A DNA stretch of 32,483 nucleotides from Acanthaster planci. Taxonomy: Eukaryota; Echinodermata; Asteroidea; Valvatida; Acanthasteridae. Shown here in pieces: positions 23,901 through 31,141 of the stretch; position 1 is the first letter of the stretch; each line of letters begins with the position of its first letter. Where the stretch lies: the NCBI RefSeq assembly GCF_001949145.1, contig NW_019091510.1, positions 675,047-707,529 of the forward strand, read 5' to 3'. Below the pieces are notes generated by a model. It saw only the letters and a program-made list of their open reading frames with translations, did no database searches and had not been told where the DNA came from. A program made the translations under genes and the position numbers.

Positions 23901-26319
23901 ACTTTCCTTCCCTTGTGCGACTTAAAACCTCATTTTTTTATGTGCAAAAAATACAGTTTACACTGAAGTTCACTTGTTTAATTAATTCTTAATTGTACAG
24001 TGCTGGTGGCAAAGCCTCTGTAGGTTTATTCATAAATTTGGCATCATAATTATTCATAATCACATGCTCCTCTCCATGAAAACATTTCTTATAGTTTCTA
24101 GACATTCGTTGAGACAAGTGTGAATGTAACTTATGCCCTACTATAACTGACATGTATCCATTTCCCTTTTTTTTAATATTACCCCAAAAGAAACTTCATA
24201 TTGATCCACTTGCTGATAGGAAAGCACACCGACCAGTATTTCTTCATTGATGTACTTTGAAAAGGATGCATTCCAATAATGTTCTCCTTGTGAAATTCCC
24301 TGCAGGAGCTACTGGAGAGTCAGGTGCCCAAAATTGAGGACCAACCAAAAGAAAAGGCAGACACAAGTCCAGTTGCCGCCGATTCTTCTGAGAAGCCCGT
24401 TTCAAGCATCAAGCTGCCCCTCCCTAGGGTGACAACTTCGGGACCTACCTCCCCAACTAGTGGAATCAAATCCCCAACAACTCCTCCCAAGGTTTCTCCT
24501 GTGAAGCCGACCCTGACACCGAGGGTGAAGTCGCCAATTGAGAAGGCCCCTTTGAACCAGCTGCCTTTAGAGGCAAATGAGACCAAAGCTCCCCACCAGA
24601 ACTCCAAAGAGAATGCTGTCAAAAGCACTGGAGAACGTCCATTGACAGAGGCATCTGTGAATGAGAAACCCAAGCTTGATAAGGAAAAACCAACAATAAA
24701 GAAACGACCCCTGTCTGGGAAAAGTGATGCCCCACCAGGGCCCACTGCTACCTCACCTCCGACCACGCCGGAAATGCCTTCAAAATCAGAGGCAAGCGTC
24801 AAACCTTCAGATATCTTGAAGAGGAACTCGACTGAGGTGAAAGCTAGGCTTCAGGAGCATCCAGCAAGTCCTGATTTGAAACCAGATGGAGCAGAAGCCT
24901 CAAAACCACCCTCAAGACCTAGCTCTCTCAGTGAAGACAAACATTTGGATTCCAGTGCTGCAAAGCCTAGCACAGCATCAGTGTCACCAAGACCTAAGCC
25001 AAGACCAGCAAAGCGACCCGTTTCCATTGCTCCAGGTGTGGCAAAGAAACCTGAAAGTGAGTTCATTACAAACTTTTTTAACTCCCAAGGCATATAAATC
25101 TCCTTCCCATTTTCAAACAACATTTTTGAACTATTCAACTCCTCTGAAACTTCAGAAAAAAAGCTTAAACCTACCGTTAATGTTGTTAGTATGGATTTTT
25201 CATCTTCCATTCTGTGATGTCAGATGCAGATCTAAGAAAGGCAAGTGCCCCTGCTGTAAGTGTGACTCTCTCCCCATCCAATCCAGACACCAAGCGTCTT
25301 GAGACTCCACCAGACAAGCCACCACTGAAGTCCCTCTCCTTAAACAAGGACAAACCCCCTCCAAGTAAGACCTGAACCTGACACAGTTTCTTCCTCTGAT
25401 CAGAAGATTTCCTTTTTTCCCCTAAATGTCCTATGTATGCATTACAAAGAGAAAAATGCTGCCTCCAGACAGTAAAGTTCCCTTTACCTTGTATTTCCCG
25501 TGATGTAGTTGAATGCCAAGAAATAAACTTTTCTGAATGGTAGGTGTTCTGTCAGCCAGTGTACTTCATGTTTTTGGTTTAATATTTTGTCATGCTAGGG
25601 AAGTAAATGAAACAGGAAAAAAAACTTTACATGTACACGTACAGTCCTTGAATTGCGTTTCAGTTGTCCATTGCCCATTGATGCATAGAAACTAAATAGA
25701 AAATGGAATGTGTCTGTTGATGATTGTGGAACTCATAATAAGAGTGGTTTGCAATATGCGGTATGCCAGAGGTTATTTGCCTGGAAGAGCCCTTTATTTC
25801 AACTCCACAGTCAGCTTTTTCCCCGTGTCATGTGTCATGTGTGGCAGTTAAACTGCTTGCTATTATTTGCATGTTGCATCACACAAGTGCAGTTTGGAGC
25901 CTTGTTGATACATTCCTTAATATTGATACACAAAAGATTCCAACTTGAATCGCATGTCCAAAAAATGTAACAACTAGGAGTTCTTGTGTGAAAGAAACAC
26001 TGTCAACTGTTTTTTCCAATGTTCGAGTGTAGACAAACTGAAAAACATGTTAGATGACCAAATTAACCCAAACTGGAAATCACACTATGTTTGTGTTTAC
26101 ATGTGCATCTATTATTCCCCCTTAGCTGTTGCCAGCAAGCCACGGTCCAGGTCCTTAGATCCAGTCGTGTCAACAAAAGCTGCTCCCAAGCCCTCCGCTG
26201 AGGTCAAAGGTGACACCTTACCGGAGGTACCTGATCATGATGGGAGGCGTGACTCTGTACTGTCCCGGAGCAGTGATGAGGGAACAGTTGAAGAAGTAGA
26301 TCACCACAGCGCCCTCTAA
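2802..26319 (+). CDS. CARMIL: CARMIL-family actin capping-protein regulator (3' part of gene, 22 exons)
   Basis: Spliced coding sequence: join of 2802-2912, 3213-3282, 3834-4015, 4817-4871, 5433-5536, 6623-6760, 7335-7527, 9047-9175, 9959-10069, 11320-11492, 12406-12493, 13317-13466, 14071-14172, 15958-16056, 20052-20115, 20464-20878, 21548-21670, 22637-22782, 23156-23658, 24306-25056, 25224-25364 and 26126-26319. This gives 1346 codons plus TAA, and all phases agree. Domain order is that of CARMILs: leucine-rich repeats (residues 1-230), helical dimerisation domain (about 230-465), linker, capping-protein-binding region (about 655-715), basic membrane-type segment (about 729-785), long Pro-rich tail. 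Family knowledge: CARMILs bind capping protein allosterically and promote barbed-end growth at membranes. The first exon begins inside a codon (2 nt are supplied upstream), so the PH domain and first repeats are outside the window. From FKQFF to the end the protein is several hundred residues longer than I recall for human CARMIL1, mostly in the tail. Paralogue assignment (1, 2 or 3) is not possible, and a single pre-duplication gene is likely in an invertebrate. Confidence 0.93.
3213..3282 (+). CDS. CARMIL: CARMIL exon 2 of window: LRR
   Basis: A 70-nt exon, acceptor AACTTGCAG and donor GAG|GTAACA. It encodes [19 protein letters not shown] and then SCNE (residues 38-60), a leucine-rich repeat with the LDLS.CE pattern seen in CARMILs. 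Phase 2 in, phase 0 out. The following 551-bp intron holds nothing I can name. Confidence 0.88.
3834..4015 (+). CDS. CARMIL: CARMIL exon 3 of window: two LRRs
   Basis: Acceptor TTTTGTCCCAG, donor CAA|GTAAGG. Residues 61-121 carry two repeat cores, [11 protein letters not shown] and LQSLDISKN, plus [11 protein letters not shown], which corresponds to the conserved W-containing helix of CARMIL repeats. It ends in phase 2. The next intron (801 bp) has no recognisable content. Confidence 0.93.
4817..4871 (+). CDS. CARMIL: CARMIL exon 4 of window: 55-nt LRR helix exon
   Basis: A very small exon, acceptor CTGTCTTTTAG and donor TTG|GTAAGT. It gives the split codon K121 then [18 protein letters not shown] (122-139), the helix between two repeats. 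It was found because the flanking exons need exactly one base in and phase 0 out. The 561-bp intron after it is AT-rich and featureless. Confidence 0.9.
5433..5536 (+). CDS. CARMIL: CARMIL exon 5 of window: LRRs
   Basis: Acceptor GTCGGCAG, donor ATCAG|GTGAGA. Residues 140-173 contain [11 protein letters not shown], the strongly family-like [15 protein letters not shown], and the start of the next repeat. Ends in phase 2. The 1086-bp intron after it holds a tRNA-like SINE fragment near 6030-6090. Confidence 0.94.
6030..6090 (+). mobile_element. tRNA-derived SINE fragment (tentative)
   Basis: The run TCTGCTCTAGGAAGCAGAAG, then GTTGTGGGCTTAAGCC, looks like a tRNA anticodon stem-loop followed by a degraded B box (usual form GTGGGTTCGAGTCCC), as in tRNA-headed SINEs. 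No clear A box, tail or target-site duplication is visible, so the call rests on this core only. Confidence 0.35.
6623..6760 (+). CDS. CARMIL: CARMIL exon 6 of window: LRRs
   Basis: Acceptor TTCTTCTCTCAG, donor GAAAA|GTAAGG. Residues 174-220 read [33 protein letters not shown] and a final helix ending ALEK. The GNGMGD.GA.MLAKALQ.NTKL string is close to the vertebrate CARMIL repeat and is among the best anchors for the assignment. The 574-bp intron that follows is unremarkable. Confidence 0.95.
7335..7527 (+). CDS. CARMIL: CARMIL exon 7 of window: LRR cap and start of helical domain
   Basis: Acceptor CCTGACAG, donor CACCAG|GTACTG. Residues 221-284: [19 protein letters not shown] is the C-terminal cap of the repeat solenoid. 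Next comes a helix with [13 protein letters not shown], and then [11 protein letters not shown], matching the L.RNH...EQA.RLQQG pattern of CARMILs. From here the protein turns into the elongated helical dimerisation domain. Ends in phase 0. Confidence 0.95.
7528..9046 (+). other. 1.5-kb intron with a tandem duplication
   Basis: Intron between the cap exon and the next helical-domain exon. Besides a 98-bp tandem duplication, it has a chance open frame of 117 codons (7830-8183) that resembles nothing I know and has no splice support. Confidence 0.75.
8173..8367. repeat. 98-bp tandem duplication, two copies
   Basis: Copy 1 starts at 8173 and copy 2 at 8271, both with TAATCCAATGACAGTTGC. They match through CTCTCTGTA (ending 8269 and 8367) with only about three substitutions, near the ATTGTTGTAAC/ATTGTGGTAAC and ATGGGATAG/TTGGATGG positions. 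The low divergence implies a recent duplication. Confidence 0.93.
9047..9175 (+). CDS. CARMIL: CARMIL exon 8 of window: helical domain
   Basis: Acceptor GTGTCGCAG, donor CTG|GTAGGT; 43 whole codons, phase 0 at both ends. Residues 285-327 ([16 protein letters not shown], then a helix ending DADNSKL) match the family pattern M.D...V.VQD.L..L followed by A..DAKNSK. An amphipathic helix of the dimerisation domain. Confidence 0.92.
9959..10069 (+). CDS. CARMIL: CARMIL exon 9 of window: helical domain
   Basis: Acceptor GTGTTTGTAG, donor TTGGAG|GTGAGC; 37 codons, phase 0 at both ends. Residues 328-364 ([20 protein letters not shown], then [17 protein letters not shown]) form heptad-like helices aligning with the family segment before the AAE.LCPNVM motif. 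The 1250-bp intron after it is AT-rich, without recognisable elements. Confidence 0.88.
11320..11492 (+). CDS. CARMIL: CARMIL exon 10 of window: helical domain
   Basis: Acceptor TTCTGTACAG; donor ATGGG|GTAATT, a weaker site. Residues 365-422 include [13 protein letters not shown] and [20 protein letters not shown], which line up with the AAE.LCPNVM and KI..P..F...V segments of CARMIL. Ends in phase 2. The 913-bp intron after it shows nothing else. Confidence 0.92.
12406..12493 (+). CDS. CARMIL: CARMIL exon 11 of window: end of helical domain
   Basis: Acceptor GATGCACAG, donor TTG|GTAGGT. Residues 423-451, [20 protein letters not shown] followed by QLTGSYQKL, match the last helix of the domain (VASFLSDRIVDEILDAL-like). 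Phase 2 in, phase 0 out. The 823-bp intron after it contains no named element. Confidence 0.92.
13317..13466 (+). CDS. CARMIL: CARMIL exon 12 of window: helical domain end and acidic linker
   Basis: Acceptor GTGTTTGCAG, donor GCCAAG|GTGACA; 50 codons, phase 0 at both ends. It opens [13 protein letters not shown], equivalent to the basic stretch that closes the helical domain, then becomes rich in Asp, Glu and Lys (residues 470-501). The reading frame happens to stay open through the donor to 13757, so retention of this intron would add a long unrelated tail; I treat that as chance. Confidence 0.82.
14071..14172 (+). CDS. CARMIL: CARMIL exon 13 of window: possible cassette linker exon
   Basis: Acceptor TTCCACTCTAG is good; donor TTTG|GTTAGT is moderate. 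The 34 codons (502-535) read [20 protein letters not shown] and then a Cys-rich end. Length is a multiple of three with phase 0 both sides, so it can be included or skipped without a frame change. No clear family similarity supports it, only position and splice signals. Confidence 0.5.
14173..15957 (+). other. 1.8-kb intron, no elements recognised
   Basis: AT-rich sequence with short open frames only. A pyrimidine- and A/C-rich tract ending CCCAATCCCAACAG at its 3' end serves as acceptor for the next exon. I see no repeats or genes. Confidence 0.65.
15958..16056 (+). CDS. CARMIL: CARMIL exon 14 of window: basic linker, alternative donors
   Basis: Acceptor AATCCCAACAG; 33 codons (536-568) ending [20 protein letters not shown]. 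To keep frame with the conserved exon at 20052 it must end in phase 0 after AAG at 16056, where the intron begins GCAGGT, so a GC-AG intron is proposed. Two ordinary GT donors lie close by: GTGAGT at 16037 and GTGTTA at 16060. Both give phase 1, which would splice in frame only to the exon at 20464, skipping 20052-20115. Without splicing the frame stops at 16084-16086. Confidence 0.72.
16057..20051 (+). other. 4-kb intron, largest complete intron here
   Basis: Holds a minus-strand CORE-type SINE near 17150-17400. The open frames of up to 120 codons have no recognisable product or splice partners. A run of T at about 20000-20010 precedes the acceptor TTTTTGTTTAG. Confidence 0.7.
17150..17400 (-). 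mobile_element. CORE-SINE / MIR-like element
   Basis: Read on the minus strand: a tRNA-like head with GTGGTTATGGTTAGTAAG (17393-17376, A-box region) and a near-perfect B box GGTTCAAATCC (17356-17346), followed by GCTGTGACCTTAGCCAAGTC and ACTCAACCCC (17327-17298), the hallmark of the CORE domain shared by MIR and other CORE-SINEs. The 3' limit is unclear; the tail may reach 17150 or stop sooner. This is tRNA-derived, with RNA polymerase III promoter boxes, and is not a functional tRNA. Confidence 0.7.
20052..20115 (+). CDS. CARMIL: CARMIL exon 15 of window: conserved basic segment
   Basis: Acceptor TTTGTTTAG, donor GAAAG|GTAAAA. Residues 569-590 read [20 protein letters not shown] then KD, continuing into FEL of the next exon. 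The R..LRPxSxxxxxFEL-like pattern matches the short conserved stretch that precedes the capping-protein-binding region in vertebrate CARMIL1. This fixes phase 0 at its start and phase 1 at its end. Confidence 0.82.
20464..20878 (+). CDS. CARMIL: CARMIL exon 16 of window: capping-protein-binding region (CPI-like and CSI)
   Basis: Acceptor CTGGGTGTAG, donor TTCA|GTAAGT; residues 590-728. It begins [15 protein letters not shown] (acidic), then a Pro/Lys stretch ([17 protein letters not shown]) and an Ala-rich helix. Next comes the CPI-like motif at 20670-20717, [16 protein letters not shown], and the CSI motif at 20784-20834, [17 protein letters not shown]. Family knowledge: CPI and CSI bind capping protein and change its shape, weakening barbed-end capping. 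The CSI match (VD.G...FF) is good. The CPI lacks the usual His and Thr of LxHxTxxRPK, so its strength is uncertain. Confidence 0.92.
21548..21670 (+). CDS. CARMIL: CARMIL exon 17 of window: Lys/Glu-rich basic exon
   Basis: Acceptor ATGGTTACAG, donor AGAA|GTGAGT. Residues 728-768 run [20 protein letters not shown] and then a [15 protein letters not shown] stretch. The basic block follows the CSI motif, as the Lys/Arg-rich stretch does in vertebrate CARMIL1, where neighbouring basic sequence contacts membrane. PKKKR also resembles a monopartite nuclear-localisation signal, but in this family I expect membrane or nucleic-acid-like charge effects. The 966-bp intron after it holds nothing named. 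Confidence 0.88.
22637..22782 (+). CDS. CARMIL: CARMIL exon 18 of window: basic-hydrophobic membrane-type segment
   Basis: Acceptor CCACTGCAG, donor GAAG|GTAAGT. Residues 769-818 start [15 protein letters not shown], which lines up with the SGFLNLIKSRSKS-type segment that follows the capping-protein site in vertebrate CARMIL1 and can insert in or touch membrane. The rest is Glu/Thr/Pro-rich and variable. KRKHSLP also fits a basophilic-kinase site (R.K.S pattern), by inference. Confidence 0.88.
23156..23658 (+). CDS. CARMIL: CARMIL exon 19 of window: charged tail and [13 protein letters not shown] motif
   Basis: Acceptor CTATTTGTAG, donor AGCAGG|GTGAGT; residues 818-985. The first part is Lys/Pro/Ser-rich. 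Then a long Glu/Lys stretch follows (about 905-950; repeats of EEKVEEK and EKEK), likely helical or disordered. It ends with [20 protein letters not shown] followed by QEKKAA (23566-23643), matching the conserved tail motif of vertebrate CARMIL1 (G.Q.MG.GLL.EMK.KQEKRA). The latter is a strong family anchor. Confidence 0.93.
24306..25056 (+). CDS. CARMIL: CARMIL exon 20 of window: Pro/Ser/Thr/Lys-rich disordered tail
   Basis: Acceptor TCCCTGCAG, donor GAAA|GTGAGT; residues 986-1236, the largest coding exon. Composition is low-complexity with many SP/TP sites ([17 protein letters not shown]). Two PxxxPR matches, PTLTPR (24507-24524) and PRPKPR (24987-25004), are of the type bound by CIN85/CD2AP SH3 domains, and Pro-rich CARMIL tails also bind myosin-I SH3. 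The frame continues past the donor to a stop at 25095-25097, so retention of the next 167-bp intron would truncate the protein after [10 protein letters not shown]. Confidence 0.92.
25224..25364 (+). CDS. CARMIL: CARMIL exon 21 of window: Pro-rich tail
   Basis: Acceptor GTGATGTCAG, donor CCAA|GTAAGA; residues 1236-1283. Reads [20 protein letters not shown] then Lys/Pro-rich sequence ending KDKPPP. RKAS fits a basophilic-kinase consensus. No folded domain. The 761-bp intron after it has no recognisable element. Confidence 0.88.
26126..26319 (+). CDS. CARMIL: CARMIL exon 22 of window: last coding exon and stop
   Basis: Acceptor ATTCCCCCTTAG. Residues 1283-1346: [20 protein letters not shown], then a mid-part [17 protein letters not shown] and a final EEVDHHSAL followed by TAA at 26317-26319. 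The last three residues Ser-Ala-Leu fit the class-I PDZ ligand pattern [ST]-x-[hydrophobic], by inference. Coding ends here; the exon continues as 3' UTR. Confidence 0.92.
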
Positions 26320-27112
26320 GGCCCTTTCGGGTTGGGCTGATGTTTGGTATTAGAATATTGTCAATTTTTGAAGGGAAAGATCTCATTGCTTATGCACGGA
26401 CTCTTTATGCGTACCTGTTACAATGTATGTACAATTCTTCTGAACATCACAGAACCAGTTACAGTGGATACTGATGTATGCATATATCTCATGTATTCAG
26501 AATTTTAACTGTTTTTTGTGACTGTAAGATGCTAAAGTGGCATTTTATTAGATAAGCTTCTCTGTTCTGTGTACATTATGAACCTACCCAACGGAACAAC
26601 TTGGAGAAATTCAAGAAAGGCCATTTTGCATTTTGCCAAAAGGATTTACTTTTTGACACAATTCTTGTTGGAAGGTATTTATTTTTAAGATGTACATTAG
26701 TTCTACACTCCTTTCCCTACCTTTGAATAGTACAAATCGTATTATAGTAAATAGCATTTAATGAACTCATTGTGATAAAGGACTCATTTTTTTTCAAGTG
26801 CTTAGTTCTGAACAAAATTATTAATAATCAGAAGAGTTCTACATCTTGCCTTACGCACTGTGATAATCCATCAGATTTGTATGTCTTGATTATTTGGTAT
26901 TTTGAAAATGACAATTTGTAAAAAATTCTTAGTATGGAAAATCAGAATTAAATAGGAATTCTGCTAAAACAGTTATTTCTAAAGCTGTCAGTGTGCATGC
27001 ACATTTCTTTTTTGGGTCAAAGTATATTACCCACTAGGGTGTATGTAAAATCATATTGAAATTGGAGGATTTGGGAATGTTAGGGTTAATATTCTATCAT
27101 GGGTAATTTTGT

Positions 27113-27118
27113 AATAAA
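27113..27118 (+). promoter_or_regulatory. Candidate proximal poly(A) signal
   Basis: AATAAA within GTAATAAAAATGAG, about 795 bp after the stop codon. Usage is not shown by sequence. Confidence 0.4.
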
Positions 27119-27278
27119 AATGAGAATTTAATTATAGCCTGAATCTTGCTTAGTTTATAAAGCTGGTGATATCTGGTGTTGGGGCAAATGGTAAGGACTA
27201 CATGAGGCTTTGTTTATAAAGAAGTTGCTGAAAGTCTATGAGTATGGAAATACTCCTTAGCATAAACACCTAAAAAGC

Positions 27279-27284
27279 AATAAA
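27279..27284 (+). promoter_or_regulatory. Candidate proximal poly(A) signal
   Basis: AATAAA within AGCAATAAAATACC, about 960 bp after the stop; second possible early end. Confidence 0.4.
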
Positions 27285-27830
27285 ATACCCTTTGAAATAG
27301 TGAAACAAAAGTTGAACATTAGGTTAACTGAGACAAAAAAGCGCATTTTGAAGGTTTATATCGAAACAACTCCATTGCAGGTACCCTTTATCATAAAGGC
27401 CAAATTTGATGTCGCACAATGGATATTTCATTTGGACAGAAAACTCTTCCAGAGAATTCCAGAGAATATTATAGTTAAATTTAATCATTTCAGTGCTCTT
27501 ACTGCATTGTTTGCATTGTGTTTTCAAGAAAACATGTTTATAAAAACATGCTTAGCCTTACCTTAGTTCTCCTTCCTGAGTTCCTAGCAGACAAATACTT
27601 GAGTTGGAGAGTAACTGACCTGTTTTGTGGAAATGGAATTGAATGGCTACTGGTGATATTGTTTAGTTTCTATGTCCAAATATACTTCAAACAATGCTAA
27701 AGTCTAGCATTCCTTTATTATCATTCCTCTACTTAATGATGCCAATTTATAGAGTTTTGTTTCAAGGAAAGGAATATCTATGCATGCAGAAGTTATCCCT
27801 GACTCAGTAATATAAGAGCAGGTTTATTTT

Positions 27831-27838
27831 TGTAAATA
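27831..27838 (+). promoter_or_regulatory. Pumilio-type element (TGTAAATA)
   Basis: An exact match to the PUF-family consensus UGUANAUA in the presumed 3' UTR. A single 8-mer in AT-rich DNA can arise by chance. Confidence 0.3.
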
Positions 27839-30410
27839 CCTAAAAATTTGTATGTCTAACCACCATTTCCTGTATTGAATAGTAATACATGTGGAGACTT
27901 TTTGGAAAACTATTTATGAGAAACGATATTAACTTTGATGAAAAATACACGTTTATTGAAAATTCTATACTCTTGATAAGTGTCCAAATGGAATCGAATT
28001 GCAAAAAAGTTGAAAGATTCAAAGTCCTACTGATTTGTTTAATTTTAGAACTGTGGTATAAGACTTGATACATTGCTGTCTCCATTTCAGTAGGGTCAGT
28101 GGTTCTTTTGCATCAACAAAAATGATTTCACGATTTCAGTACTTATAATTTGAGAAATACGTTCCCGGTTAAGCTTGTGTACTTGTTACATAGGTTCGTG
28201 GAGAAATGTTTGTGATAGTGCTCCATTTCTCAGAGAAATCGTTGCTCCTTTTCATGGCCAGAAAGACGGGAGTTCGCACGTGCGTTTTGAACTGGCCCTA
28301 CATGAAAAAGTATGGGGTCGTTAATTTGGAAATGGCAAAATATATATATTTTTTGGTTGCAGACTCATTGTATTGTAACTTTGTGACGGCAGTGAAGAGT
28401 TTTTTATGGGGGATTTAATCATTGTTTTCCCGGTGAACATGTGCATATTAATTTGATTAACGACAGTTCAATTTGGGTTAGGCATTGTAGATTGGAAATT
28501 ACAGTGCTAAATTTTCTTTTGTCCACTTTGGAATGTTTCGTTTCATGTATGCTAGAATGTTAGGACGAAATGGAAATATAGTTTCATGGAGTATGTACAG
28601 GTACATGTTAAACCAGGAAATGTACAAACGTTTAAAGAGATGTAAAACTTGGAAAGTAGGGGAAAACTGTAGAAACATTTACTTTAGAATCAATTAAACA
28701 AAGCCAATTATTGGCCAGTTTTAATGAGGGGTAGGTGATGAGATTATAATATACAGCATTTGGCAGTTGCAATTGAATAGTGGGTTTTTTGCGCGTTTTG
28801 AATGTTTAAAAGTAGTTTGGCTATTTTCAGTGGGTTTGATTTCTACCTGTTTTAGCTCTGTTAGACCTGGGGAATATTCCACAGTCATTGTATGTGGCCT
28901 TGCTATCTAAACTTGGTTACAGTTTTTTATTCGATTTCTTATCCCTGTTTTTAATTCCAATTTGAACTCAAAAACCCTTCCACGTCACTGACATGAATTT
29001 CTGACGGCAGTTTGTGTTGAAATAAGGCCAGAAATTTGAGTCCTCAAATAAGCTTGTTCTTCCAGTGAGGCAGGGTGCTACTTTTATTTATTTTTTCCCC
29101 TCCCTGTACTTTTTTGTTACGAAAGTTTCGAGTTAGCAGATGAATTTATATGTATATTTTATTACAAGTTGGTAAATAACACCGGTAAGATGAAAAGGAA
29201 ACGAATGGAAAATTTCTGTGTATGTTATACTAATGTTCCTGATACTTTTTAAGAAAACAATAACTTAAGAAAACGAAGAATGCAGCTTTTGTGCATGAAA
29301 ATTTATTTAATTGTAGAGTAACATTGAGTAGTGAAAGTGGGGTATTGATGCATTCTGTATTCCTTGTGTGTAATTTCAATTACGTTTGTGTGTATTATGG
29401 TTTCATTTGCTTATTTTTTCTAAATAGAATTATTACACGTAATATGTACTTTTTTGATATAATTGTGCTTCAGTGAGTAGATAAATGTAAGACGTCCACT
29501 TCAGTTGCCTTTTTGTTTTCGTAAATTGCGTTTTAATAATATTTTGTAAAAATCCTTACCATCAGTAAGTAGGTAGAATGTAGAGGTGATATGTTGTTCT
29601 AAGGGAAAATCACAGGAATGCAGTTATTTCGTAAAATCTTGAAAATGAAGAAAAAGATAACAAAAAATGAAATACTCAGAAACATAAGTATGGAAAGTAA
29701 TATGACGAAAAATGTGTAGTATAAATGCCTTTTTGGAGAAACATAACACGAATATATTAAAGGTGGATGATACAAAAAAGGAAGAATCGGATTTTTTTCA
29801 CACGAGTTAAATAGTAATGAACTGAAGCTGCAACACCTGATGACATTTCAAGAAAAATGCCTGCACGCATTAACGACTGATATTGAAAATTGAAGACGAA
29901 ATTAATATATTTATATTTTTTGTACAGACTTAAAACTAAAGAATATATTGCAACTTCCATTCAGTTCCCATAAGTGTCCCATTTTAGTCCTGTAAATTTT
30001 GTGCGTGTTAGGCAGAGGTAAATTCATTTTGATATTTGAATGTTTTGGGTTTATGCAGTGCTTCACTGTTAATGCAGAACCGCAAGCTTTGGGCTATCGT
30101 CGGAACTGTTCCACAGAAAGACGCATAAAAAATCCTCTCTAGCTTCTGAATATGCAACCAATTTGTATTTCTTGCAGTTACTCGTGCACGGTATGAGAAG
30201 CGTGCGTAGCTTGATAAATAGCTCGCTACTCTGGATTTGCCATGATAAGTTTACTGTGTAATTAAATACCGACACAACTGTATTTGTGTTGTATGAATTT
30301 TGTTTGTGTTGTATATGTATTAGTTTTGTACGCAGGGAATGGAATTTAAAAGTGAATTAAAGCATTTCTTTCTGTTAAGTTGTACGTAGAAACCATTTTG
30401 TATTTCAATC

Positions 30411-30416
30411 AATAAA
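30411..30416 (+). promoter_or_regulatory. CARMIL: Distal poly(A) signal
   Basis: AATAAA inside TTTCAATCAATAAAAATATT, followed within 20-45 bases by a T/GT-rich downstream stretch (TGGTGTTTATTTCAGTGC, then TTTTT). Together these look like a genuine cleavage site at about 30430. Confidence 0.65.
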
Positions 30417-30439
30417 AATATTTCAGTTACAATGGTGTT

Positions 30440-31140
30440 TATTTCAGTGCTTTTTCATTTAGTAAAGAATGGAGAAAACAATCTTGTAGTTATCATTGAG
30501 GGAACCTAACAACTAACGTGCCATACTTCCGATGTCCCCACTCTATTACACTTTTACTCGCCTGTTAGAAAAACTGTAAGTAAAAAAAAAATTGTCATAA
30601 ATCTTTGTTTACTGAAGCGATACGAAAAGGGAAAAATATATCAAAATGTAAAACAAAAATTGAAACTCAACTCAACCCTAGTAAAACAAGATAATCCTCA
30701 GGGAAACATAAGTATGTTACCTGCGGTAGCAAAGTTCATGATGCGCACGTACAATATCAACTGTTATTTTCTTGCAAAAGTTTTTGCCTTCCTGCCGTTT
30801 GTGGCAAATAATATCCGCTAAGAGCGTACTTCCATTGGAAATCCAGAGACGTCAGGTTGTCATCTTGCATTGATAAAATCAGCCATCGCTATTTATTGAC
30901 AATGGCAAAATGGGCTGTCAGCCCAGTTGGCAAAAAAGCAACATCCGTTTACATTGATATGAGTCACCCTTTGTGACTTCATTGGTAAGCAAATATAAAG
31001 AACAAAACAAAATATACATAGCATTAAACAATATGTAGAAGGAAAAAACAGGACGAAACATTTATTAAAAGGACGAAATAAAAATATATAGGATGATACA
31101 AAAGAAAATGGATAAGCAGTACATTACTGGCTTGTGGTGT
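30440..31140. other. Intergenic, nothing recognised
   Basis: AT-rich, with A-rich runs and a small perfect hairpin TGGGCTG-T-CAGCCCA near 30910-30925. May include the far end of the neighbouring retroelement, but no boundary is visible. Confidence 0.5.
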
Positions 31141-31141
31141 A

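Larger units (their letters stand above)
26320..30435 (+). other. CARMIL: Probable long 3' UTR
   Basis: AT-rich sequence with only chance open frames, between the CARMIL stop and a good poly(A) site. Earlier AATAAA copies at 27113-27118 and 27279-27284 could give shorter transcripts. One exact Pumilio-type site TGTAAATA lies at 27831-27838, and AU-rich ATTTATTT stretches occur near 26680 and 29085-29095. That the UTR is unbroken to 30435 is inferred from the lack of any other gene. Confidence 0.6.

Noticed and set aside
24320-24802. 160-codon minus-strand frame
   Set aside because: Shadow of exon 24306-25056; Gly/Val/Ser-rich composition arises from antisense of Pro/Thr/Ser codons.
25984-26125. 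Upstream open extension of the last exon's frame
   Set aside because: Sequence [11 protein letters not shown] and onward is not family-like, and a clear acceptor CCCCCTTAG at 26125 gives the phase needed.
27300-27566. 88-codon and similar open frames in the 3' region
   Set aside because: AT-rich, no domains, no initiation or splice context; treated as 3' UTR.
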